A DNA stretch of 64,000 nucleotides from positions 1-64,000 of the forward strand of contig CAKTSA010000001.1 in the NCBI GenBank assembly GCA_934597585.1, read 5' to 3'. This stretch comes from an uncultured Oscillospiraceae bacterium (lineage in GTDB: Bacteria > Bacillota > Clostridia > Oscillospirales > Oscillospiraceae). Under the pieces are notes generated by a model. That model was not told the DNA's origin, did not search any database, and saw nothing but the letters and a program-made list of their open reading frames with translations. The position numbers and the translations under genes were made by a program. Below are positions 25,933 through 34,953 of this stretch, one piece after another. Every line of letters starts with the position of its first letter. Position 1 is the stretch's first letter.

Positions 25933-26727
25933 ATGTCGTATATTCCTTCTTATGAGGGGCAACAGTTGGCCTGCTCGGTGCTGCGGATCGAGCGAAGCTC
26001 CATTCATGACGGCACCGGCTTTCGTACCGTTGTCTTTTTCAAGGGTTGCCCTCTGCGCTGTCAATGGTGTTCAACACCGGAAGGCCAGTCAAAGCAGATC
26101 GAGACAACGAAGAATGGAGAAAAGACCTATGGGCAGGTCATGTCGGTGGAAGATATCCTGCGTGAAGTGCGGAAAGATATCCCCTTCTACTTCCATTCCG
26201 GCGGCGGTATGACGTTATCCGGCGGAGAAGCGTTGTCGCAGCACACTGCTGTGGCAGCGCTGCTCCGGCAGGCACAGCGGGAGGGTATCCATACCGCGAT
26301 CGAGACAAGCTTTTTCGCGCCGGTAACTGCAGTGGACGAGGTGCTGTCCTATGTAAATACTGCGTTTGTGGATCTGAAGCTGTATGATAAAGAAAAGCAC
26401 CTGCAATACTGCGGAGCGGAGAACGGAAGTATTCTCTACAATCTGCTGCATACCAACGAGATGGACTGGAACGGGCAGTTGATCGTGCGTGTACCCGTGA
26501 TCCCCGGTATCAACGATGATCCTGCGGAGCTGGCGCAGATCGGTAAGTTCTGTGCGCAGCTCAACAAGCTTGAGTATGTCCAGCTTCTGCCGTATCATAG
26601 GCTGGGAGTTGACACCTATCGGAAGCTGGGCAGAGAGTATCTGCTTTCCGCGACAGAAACGCCTTCCAAGGAGCATATGGCAGACTGCCGGGCGGTCGTT
26701 CAGAAATACGTGCCGCAGGTCATTTAG
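25933..26727 (+). CDS. Glycyl radical enzyme activating protein 2 (radical SAM, no ferredoxin domain)
   Basis: The 264-residue protein has the radical SAM motif CPLRCQWC (Cys39, Cys43, Cys46) and TLSGGEALSQ. The two extra [4Fe-4S] motifs of activase 1 are missing; the chain goes directly from STPEGQ to GQVMSVEDILREV. It thus resembles the short pyruvate formate-lyase activase layout although its partner is a dehydratase-type enzyme. It lies 39 bp after enzyme 2; the start follows AGGAGAAG. Confidence 0.92.
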   Translation: MSYIPSYEGQQLACSVLRIERSSIHDGTGFRTVVFFKGCPLRCQWCSTPEGQSKQIETTKNGEKTYGQVMSVEDILREVRKDIPFYFHSGGGMTLSGGEALSQHTAVAALLRQAQREGIHTAIETSFFAPVTAVDEVLSYVNTAFVDLKLYDKEKHLQYCGAENGSILYNLLHTNEMDWNGQLIVRVPVIPGINDDPAELAQIGKFCAQLNKLEYVQLLPYHRLGVDTYRKLGREYLLSATETPSKEHMADCRAVVQKYVPQVI

Positions 26728-26761
26728 AGAGGAAAAAGACGGAGATCGGGAGGATAGCAAA

Positions 26762-27475
26762 ATGGTTCAAAAACTGGATATTCAGGTGTATCATGAGTGC
26801 ATGGGAATGCACGACCATACTTACCCTCAGATTCTGGTTCCGCTGCAGGGTGCAATGACCATTTCCATAGGAGAGACGGACTATCAGGTCACGCCGCAGG
26901 AGCTCAGTTTTGTGCCGGCCGGTATGGCGCACCAGTGCAATTACCGGGGTAAGCTGCTGGTGCTCAACCTTGTCGGAGAGTTGACGGAGAAGCAGGATAT
27001 GGTGCTGCTGTCTTACCCGCTGATCGTCTCTATGAAAGGACAGATCATCCAATTGGTGGAACTGATCCAGCAGGAGCTGAGGCAGAACCCCCAGAGCAAA
27101 ACCGTCCGCTATCTCTATAGCTACCTTTATGGAAAGCTTATCGAAAATTGTGCGGCTCCCTCGATCCGTTATATTGCTGAGCATTACGATATGCCCATCA
27201 CAGTGAATCAGCTGGCTGAAATTGAGAACTATAACGCAACTTATTACAGCGACTGGTTCAAGCAGCAGACAGGCGTCTCTCCCAGCATGTATCTACGCTA
27301 CATCCGCATCAACCGGGCGAAAGAGCTGTTGGAAGAAACGGACTATACCGTTATGGATATTGCGGTCATGGTGGGCTACAGCAGCAATTCCACCTTTACC
27401 CGAGCGTTCCACAGCGTTGCCGGAATGACGCCAAAAGAGTATCGCGAGGAGATCTGTTTCAAGCATGCCATGTAA
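26762..27475 (+). CDS. AraC-family regulator (paralogue 2)
   Basis: The 237-residue protein has the same layout as the regulator at 10773-11483: cupin-like sensor (CMGMHDHTYPQILVPLQGAM), dimerising helices with VRYLYSYLYGKLIENCA, and an AraC helix-turn-helix pair (VNQLAEIENYNATYYSDWFKQQTGVSPSMYL..., MDIAVMVGYSSNSTFTRAF). It lies 34 bp after activase 2. I start it at 26762 (GGGAGGATAGCAAA before ATG); an in-frame extension to 26516 would overlap the activase and is rejected. Confidence 0.9.
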   Translation: MVQKLDIQVYHECMGMHDHTYPQILVPLQGAMTISIGETDYQVTPQELSFVPAGMAHQCNYRGKLLVLNLVGELTEKQDMVLLSYPLIVSMKGQIIQLVELIQQELRQNPQSKTVRYLYSYLYGKLIENCAAPSIRYIAEHYDMPITVNQLAEIENYNATYYSDWFKQQTGVSPSMYLRYIRINRAKELLEETDYTVMDIAVMVGYSSNSTFTRAFHSVAGMTPKEYREEICFKHAM

Positions 27476-27481
27476 ATATAG

Positions 27482-27518
27482 TGAGCCGGACAGGAATCCC
27501 TGTCCGGCTCATTGTTTC
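27482..27518. terminator. Intrinsic terminator between converging genes
   Basis: A 13-bp perfect stem (27482-27494 with 27499-27511, loop AATC) is followed by TTGTTTC. It ends the glycyl radical enzyme 2 operon opposite the YeiH-type gene. Confidence 0.85.
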
Positions 27519-27555
27519 AGTATGAATATAGCAGGAAAATGTTGCTATTCCTGTA

Positions 27556-28584
27556 TCACCAAAGCCCCATGACGTGCTGCATCAGCAGGCTGACGGCGGT
27601 GATGCCCGCCCAGCAGCAGGCGCCCAGCAGCAGAGGTTTACCGCCGCTTTTCACCAGTTTGACCACGTTGCTGTTCAGGCCGATGGCCGCCATGGCCATG
27701 ATGATAAAGAACTTGCTCAGCTCCTTCAGCGGCTGAAACACCGCAGAAGCCACGCCCAGAGACGTACAGATGGTGGTGACCACCGACGCGCAGACGAACC
27801 ACAGGATGAACATAGGAAAGGCGTTCTTCAGCCGGAAACCGCCCTGCCCCTTCCCTGCCTTCTTCGCCTGGATCAACGATAGCACCAGCGTGATGGGGAT
27901 GATGGCCAATGTGCGGGTTAGCTTGACGGTCACGGCCTTGTCCAGCGTCTGGCTGCCCAGCTCCCACATGCTGTCCCACGTGGAGGCCGCCGCCGTGACG
28001 GAGGAGGTGTCATTCACCGCCGTACCGGCAAAGATGCCGAAGGACTCGCCGGAGGTAGTGTCAAAGCCGATGGCCTGTCCCAGCAGCGGGAACAGCAGCG
28101 CCGCCAGCACGTTGAAAAAGAAGATGACCGAGATAGCCTGTGCCACCTCTTCATCGTCAGCGTGGATCACCGGCGCGGTGGCGGCAATGGCGCTGCCGCC
28201 GCAGATGGATGAGCCCACGCCGATGAGGGTGCTGATATTCCCGTCGATATGCAGCAGCTTATGGAGGGCGAAAGCCACCAGCAGCGACGTGGCAATGGTG
28301 CAGACGATGATGGGCAGAGACTGCCTGCCGGTTTCCAGCACCACGCTCAGGTTCAGGCCGAAGCCCAGCAGTACCACGGCGGTTTGCAGAATTTTCTTGG
28401 AGGTAAAGCCCACGCCCGGCTTGCAGGCTGCGCCCGGCGTCCAGAACAGGGCGATGACCATACCGATCACGATGGAGAATACAGGCCCGCCGATGACCGG
28501 CACCAGCTTGCCCAGCAGCCACGAGGGCACGGCGATGGCAAGGCATACTGCCATGCCGGGAAGATATTTTTTGATGGTTTGCAT
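27556..28584 (-). CDS. YeiH/UPF0324-family putative sulfate exporter
   Basis: The 342-residue membrane protein has about 10 hydrophobic segments and family motifs such as [14 protein letters not shown] (here [19 protein letters not shown]) and [13 protein letters not shown]. Members are thought to export sulfate or related anions; evidence is thin. It stands alone on the minus strand. If one of the nearby glycyl radical pathways released sulfite or another anion, export would fit, but nothing in the sequence shows this. Confidence 0.88.
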   Translation of the reverse strand: MQTIKKYLPGMAVCLAIAVPSWLLGKLVPVIGGPVFSIVIGMVIALFWTPGAACKPGVGFTSKKILQTAVVLLGFGLNLSVVLETGRQSLPIIVCTIATSLLVAFALHKLLHIDGNISTLIGVGSSICGGSAIAATAPVIHADDEEVAQAISVIFFFNVLAALLFPLLGQAIGFDTTSGESFGIFAGTAVNDTSSVTAAASTWDSMWELGSQTLDKAVTVKLTRTLAIIPITLVLSLIQAKKAGKGQGGFRLKNAFPMFILWFVCASVVTTICTSLGVASAVFQPLKELSKFFIIMAMAAIGLNSNVVKLVKSGGKPLLLGACCWAGITAVSLLMQHVMGLW

Positions 28585-28740
28585 ATTATGGCAACATTCC
28601 TTTCTACTTGAGGGACAAGACTTCCCCTATTATAGCGAGTGGTACAGTTTTAGGCAAGCGGTATAAAGTGATTGAGCCCACACATTCCGTGCGTGATTTG
28701 ACAGATGCAAGATGCCGGCACCGCTTGATGCTGCAATAAC

Positions 28741-28779
28741 GGAAGCGCCGAGGATACGCTTTGTATCCCCGGCGTTTCC
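28741..28779 (-). terminator. Hairpin after the alcohol dehydrogenase gene
   Basis: GGAAGCGCCG-GGATAC pairs with GTATCC-CGGCGTTTCC with few mismatches, 55 nt past the stop. No clear U tract follows on the minus strand, so termination is uncertain. Confidence 0.4.
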
Positions 28780-28833
28780 TGCCTAAAATATAGAGGTGTA
28801 TGGTAAGGAGTAGAGAAAAATGGATAGATAGAT

Positions 28834-30018
28834 TTACAGCGCCATACGATAGATCTCGGCGGCGATCTCCGGGGTCAGCTTGACGAAATTGCCGTGGTTG
28901 GGAGCGCCATGGAACATGTTCTCCACCATGACGGGGATATCTTCTTCCTTGCCGCCCAGCTCGCTGATGGTGGAGGGCATGTTCAGCTCATTCATGAACT
29001 CGCGGACACGATGGATACCTTCCATAGCGGTGACTTCGGGATGCTCGAAATCGTTCTGGCAGCCGAAGACGCGGGTGGCAAACTTTACAAACAGCTCAGG
29101 ACCGTTTGCCTTCATGGCGTATTCCATCCAGTAGGGGAACAGCAGCGCCAGGCCAGCACCGTGGGAAGCACCGTAAAGGATGCCGATCTCGTTATCCATA
29201 TGGTGGGTACCCCAGTCCTGCGCACGGCCAACGCCGGTGCTGTTGTTCTGCGCAACCATGGCGGCCCACATGATATTGGCGCGAGCCTCATAGTCGTTGG
29301 GGTTCTTCATGACGCGGCGGCCTTCCTTGATGATGGTCAGCATAACGGCTTCCAGCATGCGGTCGGTCAGCTCACAGTCCTTGGTATGGGAGAAGTAACG
29401 CTCCAGGCAGTGGGCAAAGATGTCGGCCAGGCCGCTGGCGGTCTGATAAGGAGGCAGCGTCATCATCAGCTCGGGGTTCATGATGGCGAACAGGGGACGC
29501 AGGATATCGCCGTCGGCGCAGCGCTTATACTGGTGACCATCCTCGGTGACGAGCGTCACCACAGAGTCGGTGGAGCCTTCAGAGCCGGAGGCGGCGATCG
29601 TAACGACGCAGCCCACGGGGAGTGCTTCAGTGACGGGGCCCTTCTTGCCGCAGTAGAAATCCCAGAAATCGCCGTCGTACTTCACGCCCAGCGCGATGCC
29701 CTTGGCAGAGTCCATGACGGAGCCGCCGCCGATGGGCAGGATGAAATCCACGCCCTCGCGCTTGGCCAGCTCAATGCCCTCGTAAACCAGATCGGCGTGG
29801 GGGCTGGCCTTGACGCCGCCCAGTTCTACATAGGCGATGCCCTCTGCGTCCAGAGAAGCCTTGACGCGATCCAGCAGGCCGCTGCGCTTGACGCTGCCGC
29901 CGCCGTAATGGATCAGAACCTTATGGCCGCCGTAACGCTTTACATACTTACCGGTCTCATTTTCGGTACCCTTGCCAAAGACGAAATAGGTGGGGCTATA
30001 AAAAGTAAAATTATCCAT
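28834..30018 (-). CDS. Iron-containing alcohol dehydrogenase (butanol dehydrogenase-like)
   Basis: The 394-residue protein is a group III alcohol dehydrogenase: GGGSVMDSAKGIA binds the cofactor, and metal ligands lie in the GLADIFAHCLERYF and GASHGAGLALLFPYWM regions, with a further His in the NEIGILYGASHG block. The start FYSPTYFVFGKG is typical of NADH-dependent butanol dehydrogenases. It would reduce an aldehyde to an alcohol or the reverse. A role in 4-hydroxybutyrate/succinate semialdehyde metabolism would connect to abfD, but the family is too broad to say. The ATG follows CAGGAGG. Confidence 0.92.
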   Translation of the reverse strand: MDNFTFYSPTYFVFGKGTENETGKYVKRYGGHKVLIHYGGGSVKRSGLLDRVKASLDAEGIAYVELGGVKASPHADLVYEGIELAKREGVDFILPIGGGSVMDSAKGIALGVKYDGDFWDFYCGKKGPVTEALPVGCVVTIAASGSEGSTDSVVTLVTEDGHQYKRCADGDILRPLFAIMNPELMMTLPPYQTASGLADIFAHCLERYFSHTKDCELTDRMLEAVMLTIIKEGRRVMKNPNDYEARANIMWAAMVAQNNSTGVGRAQDWGTHHMDNEIGILYGASHGAGLALLFPYWMEYAMKANGPELFVKFATRVFGCQNDFEHPEVTAMEGIHRVREFMNELNMPSTISELGGKEEDIPVMVENMFHGAPNHGNFVKLTPEIAAEIYRMAL

Positions 30019-30222
30019 AGTGACCTCCTGAAAATCATTTGTCCGGACGGCGAATGAGCACCTGCCGGTTATCTTTATTCTATCGTGTTCGAGCTGTATA
30101 AAATGTGCCTGTCATCACTTGTTTTTTGCCGAATCTCATCTTTCTGTCTGTCACGCGAAACAGCATGTGCCGCAAGCGGCAAAGTTCACACGAGAAGCAG
30201 CAAACCATCTCGATACTGTCAA

Positions 30223-30231
30223 TGGTATAAT
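30223..30231 (+). promoter_or_regulatory. Extended -10 promoter before the TPR gene
   Basis: TGGTATAAT is an extended -10 element; no good -35 is visible. Transcription would start near 30238, only about 6 nt before the ATG at 30244. Confidence 0.55.
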
Positions 30232-30243
30232 TTTTACAAAATA

Positions 30244-31239
30244 ATGGAAGGAGGGGTCGTTACGCAAAGCAGACTCGATCAATTCTATGAGCAATTGAAT
30301 GACCGCCGCTGCTGCGGTGATCCCATAGATGTGGAAGCCTTCCTGCTGGATTGTATCAAACAGAATCGCCCTCAGGACGATGTGGAATATATGGTGGCCG
30401 TCTGTGATGAACTGGGCAGCTTCTATCGCGGGAGCGAGCAGTATGACCATTCACTGGCAGCCTTTGAGCGAGCAAAAACGGTAGCGGAAAACGCAGGTGC
30501 AACGAAAAGCACGCTATATGCCGCGACGCTCAACAATATGGCGGGAACATACCGGCAGATGCGGGATTATGACAGGGCGATCACATTGTTTCAGGCAGCG
30601 AAAAAGCTGTATCAGGAGCTCTGCGGAAAGGAAAGCGCCGCCTATGTCGGCATTTTAAACAATCTCTCCCTGACCTATCAGGAGGCGGGACTGACCGCCT
30701 TGGCTCTTGCGTGTTTGGAAGATGCCGTAGCACTGATAGAGAGTACGCCTGCGCTACGCTTTACACTGGGGATCACTTACAGCAATCTGACTACGCTGTA
30801 CTATTCCACAGGCGAACGAGATCAGGCCATGCGCTGTATGAATCGTGCGCTGCAGGAGTACGAGCGCTGCCCGGACGAGGATCGGTGGCACTACGCAGAT
30901 GCGCTCAACAGCATGGGCGGCTTTCTGTACGCGGAGGGAAACTACTGGCAGGCGATTGCGCTGTACCGGAAATCGGCGTCCTATACGCTGCGCTGTGAAG
31001 GGGAAACGCTGGAATACGCGGCGATATGCCAGAATATGCGCTGGTGTTATGAGGGCTTGGGGCAGCTGGAGCGTGGGCTCTCCGCGTTGAAGGAAGCGGT
31101 TCGGATCTATACCAGACTTCTCGGCGCTGACCATGAGCGAACCCGCACAGCGTCGGATGACCTGATTTGCTTGAAGCAGCGGCTCGGTGGAAGTGATGTC
31201 AAAGTGCGGAAAGGAGCGACCGGAGATGGAAGAACGTGA
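30244..31239 (+). CDS. Tetratricopeptide repeat protein
   Basis: The 331-residue protein is mostly TPR helices of the long (about 42-residue, kinesin-light-chain) type, for example TLNNMAGTYRQMRDYDRAITLFQAAKKLY and LNNLSLTYQEAGLTALALACLEDAV. No enzyme domain is visible; it should bind a partner protein. The start is uncertain: the ATG at 30244 would be almost leaderless, while GGAGGGG lies inside the coding sequence with no start codon behind it. The 3' end overlaps the UvrA-like gene by 14 bp, so the two are translated together. Confidence 0.82.
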   Translation: MEGGVVTQSRLDQFYEQLNDRRCCGDPIDVEAFLLDCIKQNRPQDDVEYMVAVCDELGSFYRGSEQYDHSLAAFERAKTVAENAGATKSTLYAATLNNMAGTYRQMRDYDRAITLFQAAKKLYQELCGKESAAYVGILNNLSLTYQEAGLTALALACLEDAVALIESTPALRFTLGITYSNLTTLYYSTGERDQAMRCMNRALQEYERCPDEDRWHYADALNSMGGFLYAEGNYWQAIALYRKSASYTLRCEGETLEYAAICQNMRWCYEGLGQLERGLSALKEAVRIYTRLLGADHERTRTASDDLICLKQRLGGSDVKVRKGATGDGRT

Positions 31240-33508
31240 AATGATAGAGATCACAGGCGCTGCGGAGAATAACCTGAAAAATATCCAACTTCGTATTCCC
31301 AAGGAGCGGCTGGTTGTACTGACCGGCGTCTCCGGTTCCGGTAAAAGCTCATTGGCCTTTGATACGATCGCGGAGGAAAGCCGCCGCCAGTGGCAGGAGA
31401 CGCTGCCGCTTTACCTGCGGAGCCGCATGCCGCACCACAAGCGGCCCAACGTGGAAAAAATCCAGGGCCTGACTCCCTGTGTCGTTGTTGACCAGAAGCA
31501 GATGGGCGCCAATGCACGCTCTACGGTCGGAACCGCCTCGGATATTGCGCCGCTGATCCGGATGCTGTTTTCACGCGTTGGTACACCCAGCGCGGGCGGC
31601 TCTATGGCATACTCCTTCAATCATCCGCACGGGATGTGTCCGGTTTGCACCGGCTTGGGGCAGGAAACGTCCTTGAACGAAGACGCGATGTTTGACCGGG
31701 ATAAAAGCATAAATGAGGGCGCCATCCGATTTTCGCAGTTTTCCGGCGGGAGCTGGCAGAGCATATACTTCACCAATAACCCCTATCTTGACCCGGACAA
31801 GAAGCTGCGGGACTATACGCCGGAGGAGTGGGAGGTTCTGCGGATCGGCACAAAGGAGCCGTTGATCATCGACCACATCTATAAAAATACAGGGCAGGTC
31901 TCTCACCTGCCCTATGAAGGCGTTGTCACGCGGTTTAACCGTCTCTATCGCAACAGAGACATTGCGGGTCTGAAAAAGAGCGTGCAGGAAGAAGCAATGG
32001 CTCTTATGTGCCGCCATACCTGTACCGCCTGCGGCGGCAGCGGTCTGAATCCGGCGGCGCTGGCTTCCCGTATCAACGGATATAATATCGTGGACTATAA
32101 CGATATGCAGGTGTCCCGCCTGATCCCAGTTCTGGAAGAAATAGAGGATCCGCTGGGTGCGTCCTTGGCTCAGCAGATCTGTGTTGGGCTGCAAGCGATG
32201 GTTCGTGTAGGCTTGGGCTATCTGACGCTCTCCCGCCGCACGGATACACTGTCCGGCGGTGAGCTTCAGCGGCTGAAAATGGTTCGGCATCTGGGCAGCA
32301 GTCTGAGCAATATCACCTATATCTTTGATGAACCGACCGCAGGACTGCACCCGTCCGATGTGAAGCGGATCTGTGACCTTCTGCTTCAGCTGCGGTATCA
32401 GCACAATACGGTGCTAGTGGTGGAGCATGATAAACAGGTCATTGCGCTGGCAGACCATATTATCGAGCTTGGCCCCCGTGCCGGCAGCAACGGCGGTGAA
32501 GTCATATTTCAGGGAACGCCTAAAGAACTGCGCAGTGCGGGAACCTTAACATCGGAGGTGCTGCGCGAACGTGTGTCACTGAATGATGCGCCCTTGCCGT
32601 GGACAGAAAGCTTCCCGGTTTCCGATGCCAATGTTCACAATCTGAAGAATGTGTCTGTGGCCTTCCCCAAGGGAGTACTGACGGCTGTTACAGGCGTGGC
32701 GGGATCGGGAAAGAGCAGTCTTGCTTGCTGCGCGTTTCCTGACCGCTATCCCGAGGCCATTCTAATCAGTCAAGCGCCTGTCGGTACGACCAGCCGGTCG
32801 ACACCCGCCACCTATACCGGCGCAATGGATGAGATTCGCAAGGTTTTCGCCCGTGAAAACGGCGTCAGCGCGCAGTGGTTCAGCTTCAACTCAAAGGGCG
32901 GCTGCCCGGTGTGCAAGGGCAAGGGTGAGATCATGCCGGATGTGGCATTCGCAGATCCGGTGGCAATCACCTGCGAGGAGTGCGGTGGACGGCGGTATAA
33001 TCCCACGGCGCTGAGCTATACCTATCAGGACAAGACGATCGAACAGGTTCTGGCGCTGACAGTAACAGAGGCACTCTCCTTTTTTACTCAGCGGCAGATC
33101 TGCGAGCCGCTGCAACTGCTGCAGGCTGTCGGTTTGGGCTATATGACCTTGGGACAGCCCCTCAGCACGCTTTCGGGCGGCGAGGTGCAGCGCCTGAAAT
33201 TGGCCAGTGAATTGACAAAAAGCGGCAATATCTACATCTTCGACGAACCGACGACCGGTCTGCACCGTAATGATGTTCAACTGCTGCTCAAGCTCCTGCG
33301 CCAGCTTGTGAATCAGGGCAATACGGTGATTGTCGTAGAGCATCGTCTGGAAGTGATCGCGCAGGCGGACTGGATCATCGACATGGGGCCGGGCGCCGGA
33401 GACCGCGGCGGCAGCGTGGTATTCACGGGAACACCCCGGCAACTGCTGGACTGCCGTGAGTCGGAGACTGCCCGATTCCTTCGTGAGGCGGTTGAACCAG
33501 CAAAATAG
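31226..33508 (+). CDS. UvrA-like ABC ATPase (short, resistance-type)
   Basis: The 760-residue protein has the UvrA layout with two ABC domains: Walker A GVSGSGKSS (from residue 34), zinc-finger pairs CPVCTGLG and CTACGGSG, signature LSGGELQRLKMV, Walker B FDEPTAGLH; then GVAGSGKSS, CPVCKGKG/CEECGGRRYNP, LSGGEVQRLKLA and FDEPTTGLH. It is about 180 residues shorter than excision-repair UvrA (about 940), like UvrA2/DrrC-type proteins linked to DNA-binding-drug resistance. The ATG at 31226 follows AAGGAGCGACCGGAG. Coupling to a TPR protein is unusual. It is probably not the housekeeping uvrA, since no uvrB lies beside it. Confidence 0.88.
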   Translation: MEEREMIEITGAAENNLKNIQLRIPKERLVVLTGVSGSGKSSLAFDTIAEESRRQWQETLPLYLRSRMPHHKRPNVEKIQGLTPCVVVDQKQMGANARSTVGTASDIAPLIRMLFSRVGTPSAGGSMAYSFNHPHGMCPVCTGLGQETSLNEDAMFDRDKSINEGAIRFSQFSGGSWQSIYFTNNPYLDPDKKLRDYTPEEWEVLRIGTKEPLIIDHIYKNTGQVSHLPYEGVVTRFNRLYRNRDIAGLKKSVQEEAMALMCRHTCTACGGSGLNPAALASRINGYNIVDYNDMQVSRLIPVLEEIEDPLGASLAQQICVGLQAMVRVGLGYLTLSRRTDTLSGGELQRLKMVRHLGSSLSNITYIFDEPTAGLHPSDVKRICDLLLQLRYQHNTVLVVEHDKQVIALADHIIELGPRAGSNGGEVIFQGTPKELRSAGTLTSEVLRERVSLNDAPLPWTESFPVSDANVHNLKNVSVAFPKGVLTAVTGVAGSGKSSLACCAFPDRYPEAILISQAPVGTTSRSTPATYTGAMDEIRKVFARENGVSAQWFSFNSKGGCPVCKGKGEIMPDVAFADPVAITCEECGGRRYNPTALSYTYQDKTIEQVLALTVTEALSFFTQRQICEPLQLLQAVGLGYMTLGQPLSTLSGGEVQRLKLASELTKSGNIYIFDEPTTGLHRNDVQLLLKLLRQLVNQGNTVIVVEHRLEVIAQADWIIDMGPGAGDRGGSVVFTGTPRQLLDCRESETARFLREAVEPAK

Positions 33509-33569
33509 ATAGGTGCAAGAGTCAAGGGGGGCCATGCTCTGATTTGCGGTGATTTGCTCCAGTTACCCC

Positions 33570-33598
33570 TTGCAGGATTCAAAGTTCCATGCTATAAT
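33570..33598 (+). promoter_or_regulatory. Sigma-A promoter of the leader
   Basis: TTGCAG (33570-33575), 17 bp, TATAAT (33593-33598). It starts the leader region upstream of the accessory module. Confidence 0.75.
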
Positions 33599-33604
33599 AA
33601 TAAC

Positions 33605-33688
33605 TGTAAGTATCGTAATTGCTCTCAAGCAATTAAAGTTGACGAGTTACTAAGTGGCTGAAGATAATCATCTTCAGCCACTTTTTTT
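33605..33688 (+). ncRNA. Candidate small RNA (about 85 nt)
   Basis: A transcript from the promoter at 33570-33598 would run to the perfect 13-bp terminator stem at 33653-33682 with its T7 run. It carries one internal hairpin (33617-33634). No known RNA family was recognised. It may be just the short form of an attenuated leader. Confidence 0.4.
33653..33688 (+). terminator. Intrinsic terminator 1 in leader
   Basis: Perfect 13-bp stem, loop AATC, followed by seven T. Confidence 0.88.
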
Positions 33689-33787
33689 GTTTCTGCTGCT
33701 TCTTCTGAAGAGAGGCACAGACTGGCATGCTGGAGGGGATCTCTCCTCTGGCATGCATAGATCTTCATATCGTGGATCTGTGGATCC

Positions 33788-33828
33788 AAAAGCACTCAAA
33801 GGACTGCGATTCTTTGAGTGCTTTTTTT
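33788..33828 (+). terminator. Intrinsic terminator 2 in leader
   Basis: A 14-bp perfect stem (33788-33801 with 33812-33825) overlaps the T tract and lies 135 bp after terminator 1 with no gene between. Confidence 0.82.
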
Positions 33829-33933
33829 ATATAAATTGGAGCCGGACAGCTCCTTAACTCTTTGCTCCGGATATGCCTTACGGCATATCCGCTTATATAG
33901 ATACTACACGCAGAAATGCAGAAAGGAATTTAA

Positions 33934-34368
33934 ATGGAAGACGATTATATACCCGTGATCAACCGGTGTATTGCGGAAATTATCATGGCAGCGATCCCTG
34001 ACCAAACCAAGAATCTGCGTTTCCTCGCAGTTCTGAAATTACAGGGCTATTTGCATCAGTATGAACAACGCGGCTATATGCCGAAGTTGATTCATGCGAT
34101 CGCAGAGAAGAAGTGCAGGATGATCGGGACGATCACGACCGAGTCGGAGATGGAGAAGCTGCTCAAACCCAGTTGTCCGCATTATTACGGCGGGAGGTTC
34201 ACTCCGGGCGAGTATCACATTCCGGAGGAGGAACTCATTGGCTGGAGTGAAGCGTCTTTAAGAACGCCATTGAACAGCGCAGGCTACCAACGGTATATGG
34301 AACTGTTCAAGCAGGTGCTTCCCGAGGAAAGCCGGAGGCTTTCGCTGGGAGGAACCGCGGATGGATAA
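33934..34368 (+). CDS. Hypothetical protein, first gene of accessory module
   Basis: The 144-residue protein is not recognised. The N-terminal half is helical and the middle has the segment CPHYYGGRFTPGEYHIPEEELIGW. No signal peptide, membrane segment or catalytic motif is visible. It follows GAAAGGAATTTAA and the hairpin-rich leader, and overlaps the next gene by 8 bp, so it is expressed with the module. Confidence 0.7.
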   Translation: MEDDYIPVINRCIAEIIMAAIPDQTKNLRFLAVLKLQGYLHQYEQRGYMPKLIHAIAEKKCRMIGTITTESEMEKLLKPSCPHYYGGRFTPGEYHIPEEELIGWSEASLRTPLNSAGYQRYMELFKQVLPEESRRLSLGGTADG

Positions 34369-34927
34369 GCTCAAAAAGGCTGAGGAGGACTTGACCCTTG
34401 AGGATGTTCGTATCCACTATTTTACAGGCCAATCCATATTCATTTCCGGCGAAGGCAGAAATAAAGTATTTCGCTACCGCCACGGTGTAGAGACCAATGT
34501 CGGAAATATTCAATTAGGCGAATGGATTCGCATTGCCCGTCAACTGATCGACCGATACGGCGAACAGAAGATGTTTCACCAGCTCGTTGAGTGGGAAAAG
34601 GAGCACTGTCCGTGGGTACGCAGCGATTCAGAAAGCGAGCAAAAAGCGCTGGAATATCATGTCTCACGGATGCAGGACAACCCCCTGTGGTGTGACTATA
34701 TCCCGTTTAACCGAAAGTATCGTCCGGAAGTCCTGCTGAAAGCGGAGATCCTTCAGGTACACTGCGTTGGCTGCGGCAACACATTCGAACTGACCGCAGA
34801 ACGATACAAGAATATCTGCTTATGCAGCAGCGGAAAGCTGTATTGCGATTATTGCCACGGTCTCATGCCGATTCAGCATGTGTCTCACTGCGAAGAAGGA
34901 CATGAAAATCGCGGCGAATCGCTGTAA
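34361..34927 (+). CDS. Hypothetical protein with C-terminal zinc-ribbon cysteines
   Basis: The 188-residue protein is not recognised. Its C-terminal third holds CVGCGNTF, then CLCSSGKLYCDYCHG and a His/Cys-rich end, which would suit a zinc ribbon. The N-terminal part is mixed and soluble. It overlaps the gene before by 8 bp and precedes ligA by 26 bp, hinting at a role with DNA or protein partners of the ligase. Confidence 0.72.
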   Translation: MDKLKKAEEDLTLEDVRIHYFTGQSIFISGEGRNKVFRYRHGVETNVGNIQLGEWIRIARQLIDRYGEQKMFHQLVEWEKEHCPWVRSDSESEQKALEYHVSRMQDNPLWCDYIPFNRKYRPEVLLKAEILQVHCVGCGNTFELTAERYKNICLCSSGKLYCDYCHGLMPIQHVSHCEEGHENRGESL

Positions 34928-34953
34928 AAACTGTAACAGAAAGGAGCTGCGCC

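Larger units (their letters stand above)
33509..33933 (+). promoter_or_regulatory. Structured leader with two terminators, possibly a small RNA
   Basis: This 425-bp gap holds a near-consensus promoter, a small hairpin AATTGC-TCTCAA-GCAATT (33617-33634), a first terminator (33653-33688), several inverted repeats between (GCATGC copies about 33726-33760, AGATC/GATCT), a second terminator (33788-33828) and a 10-bp hairpin (33868-33891) shortly before the first module gene. No open frame here looks like protein. Read as attenuation control of the module, or as a small RNA of about 85 nt. Confidence 0.6.

Noticed and set aside
33654..33857. Possible 67-residue protein in the leader before the accessory module
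   Set aside because: It is made of two terminator stems and their T runs, with no ribosome site.
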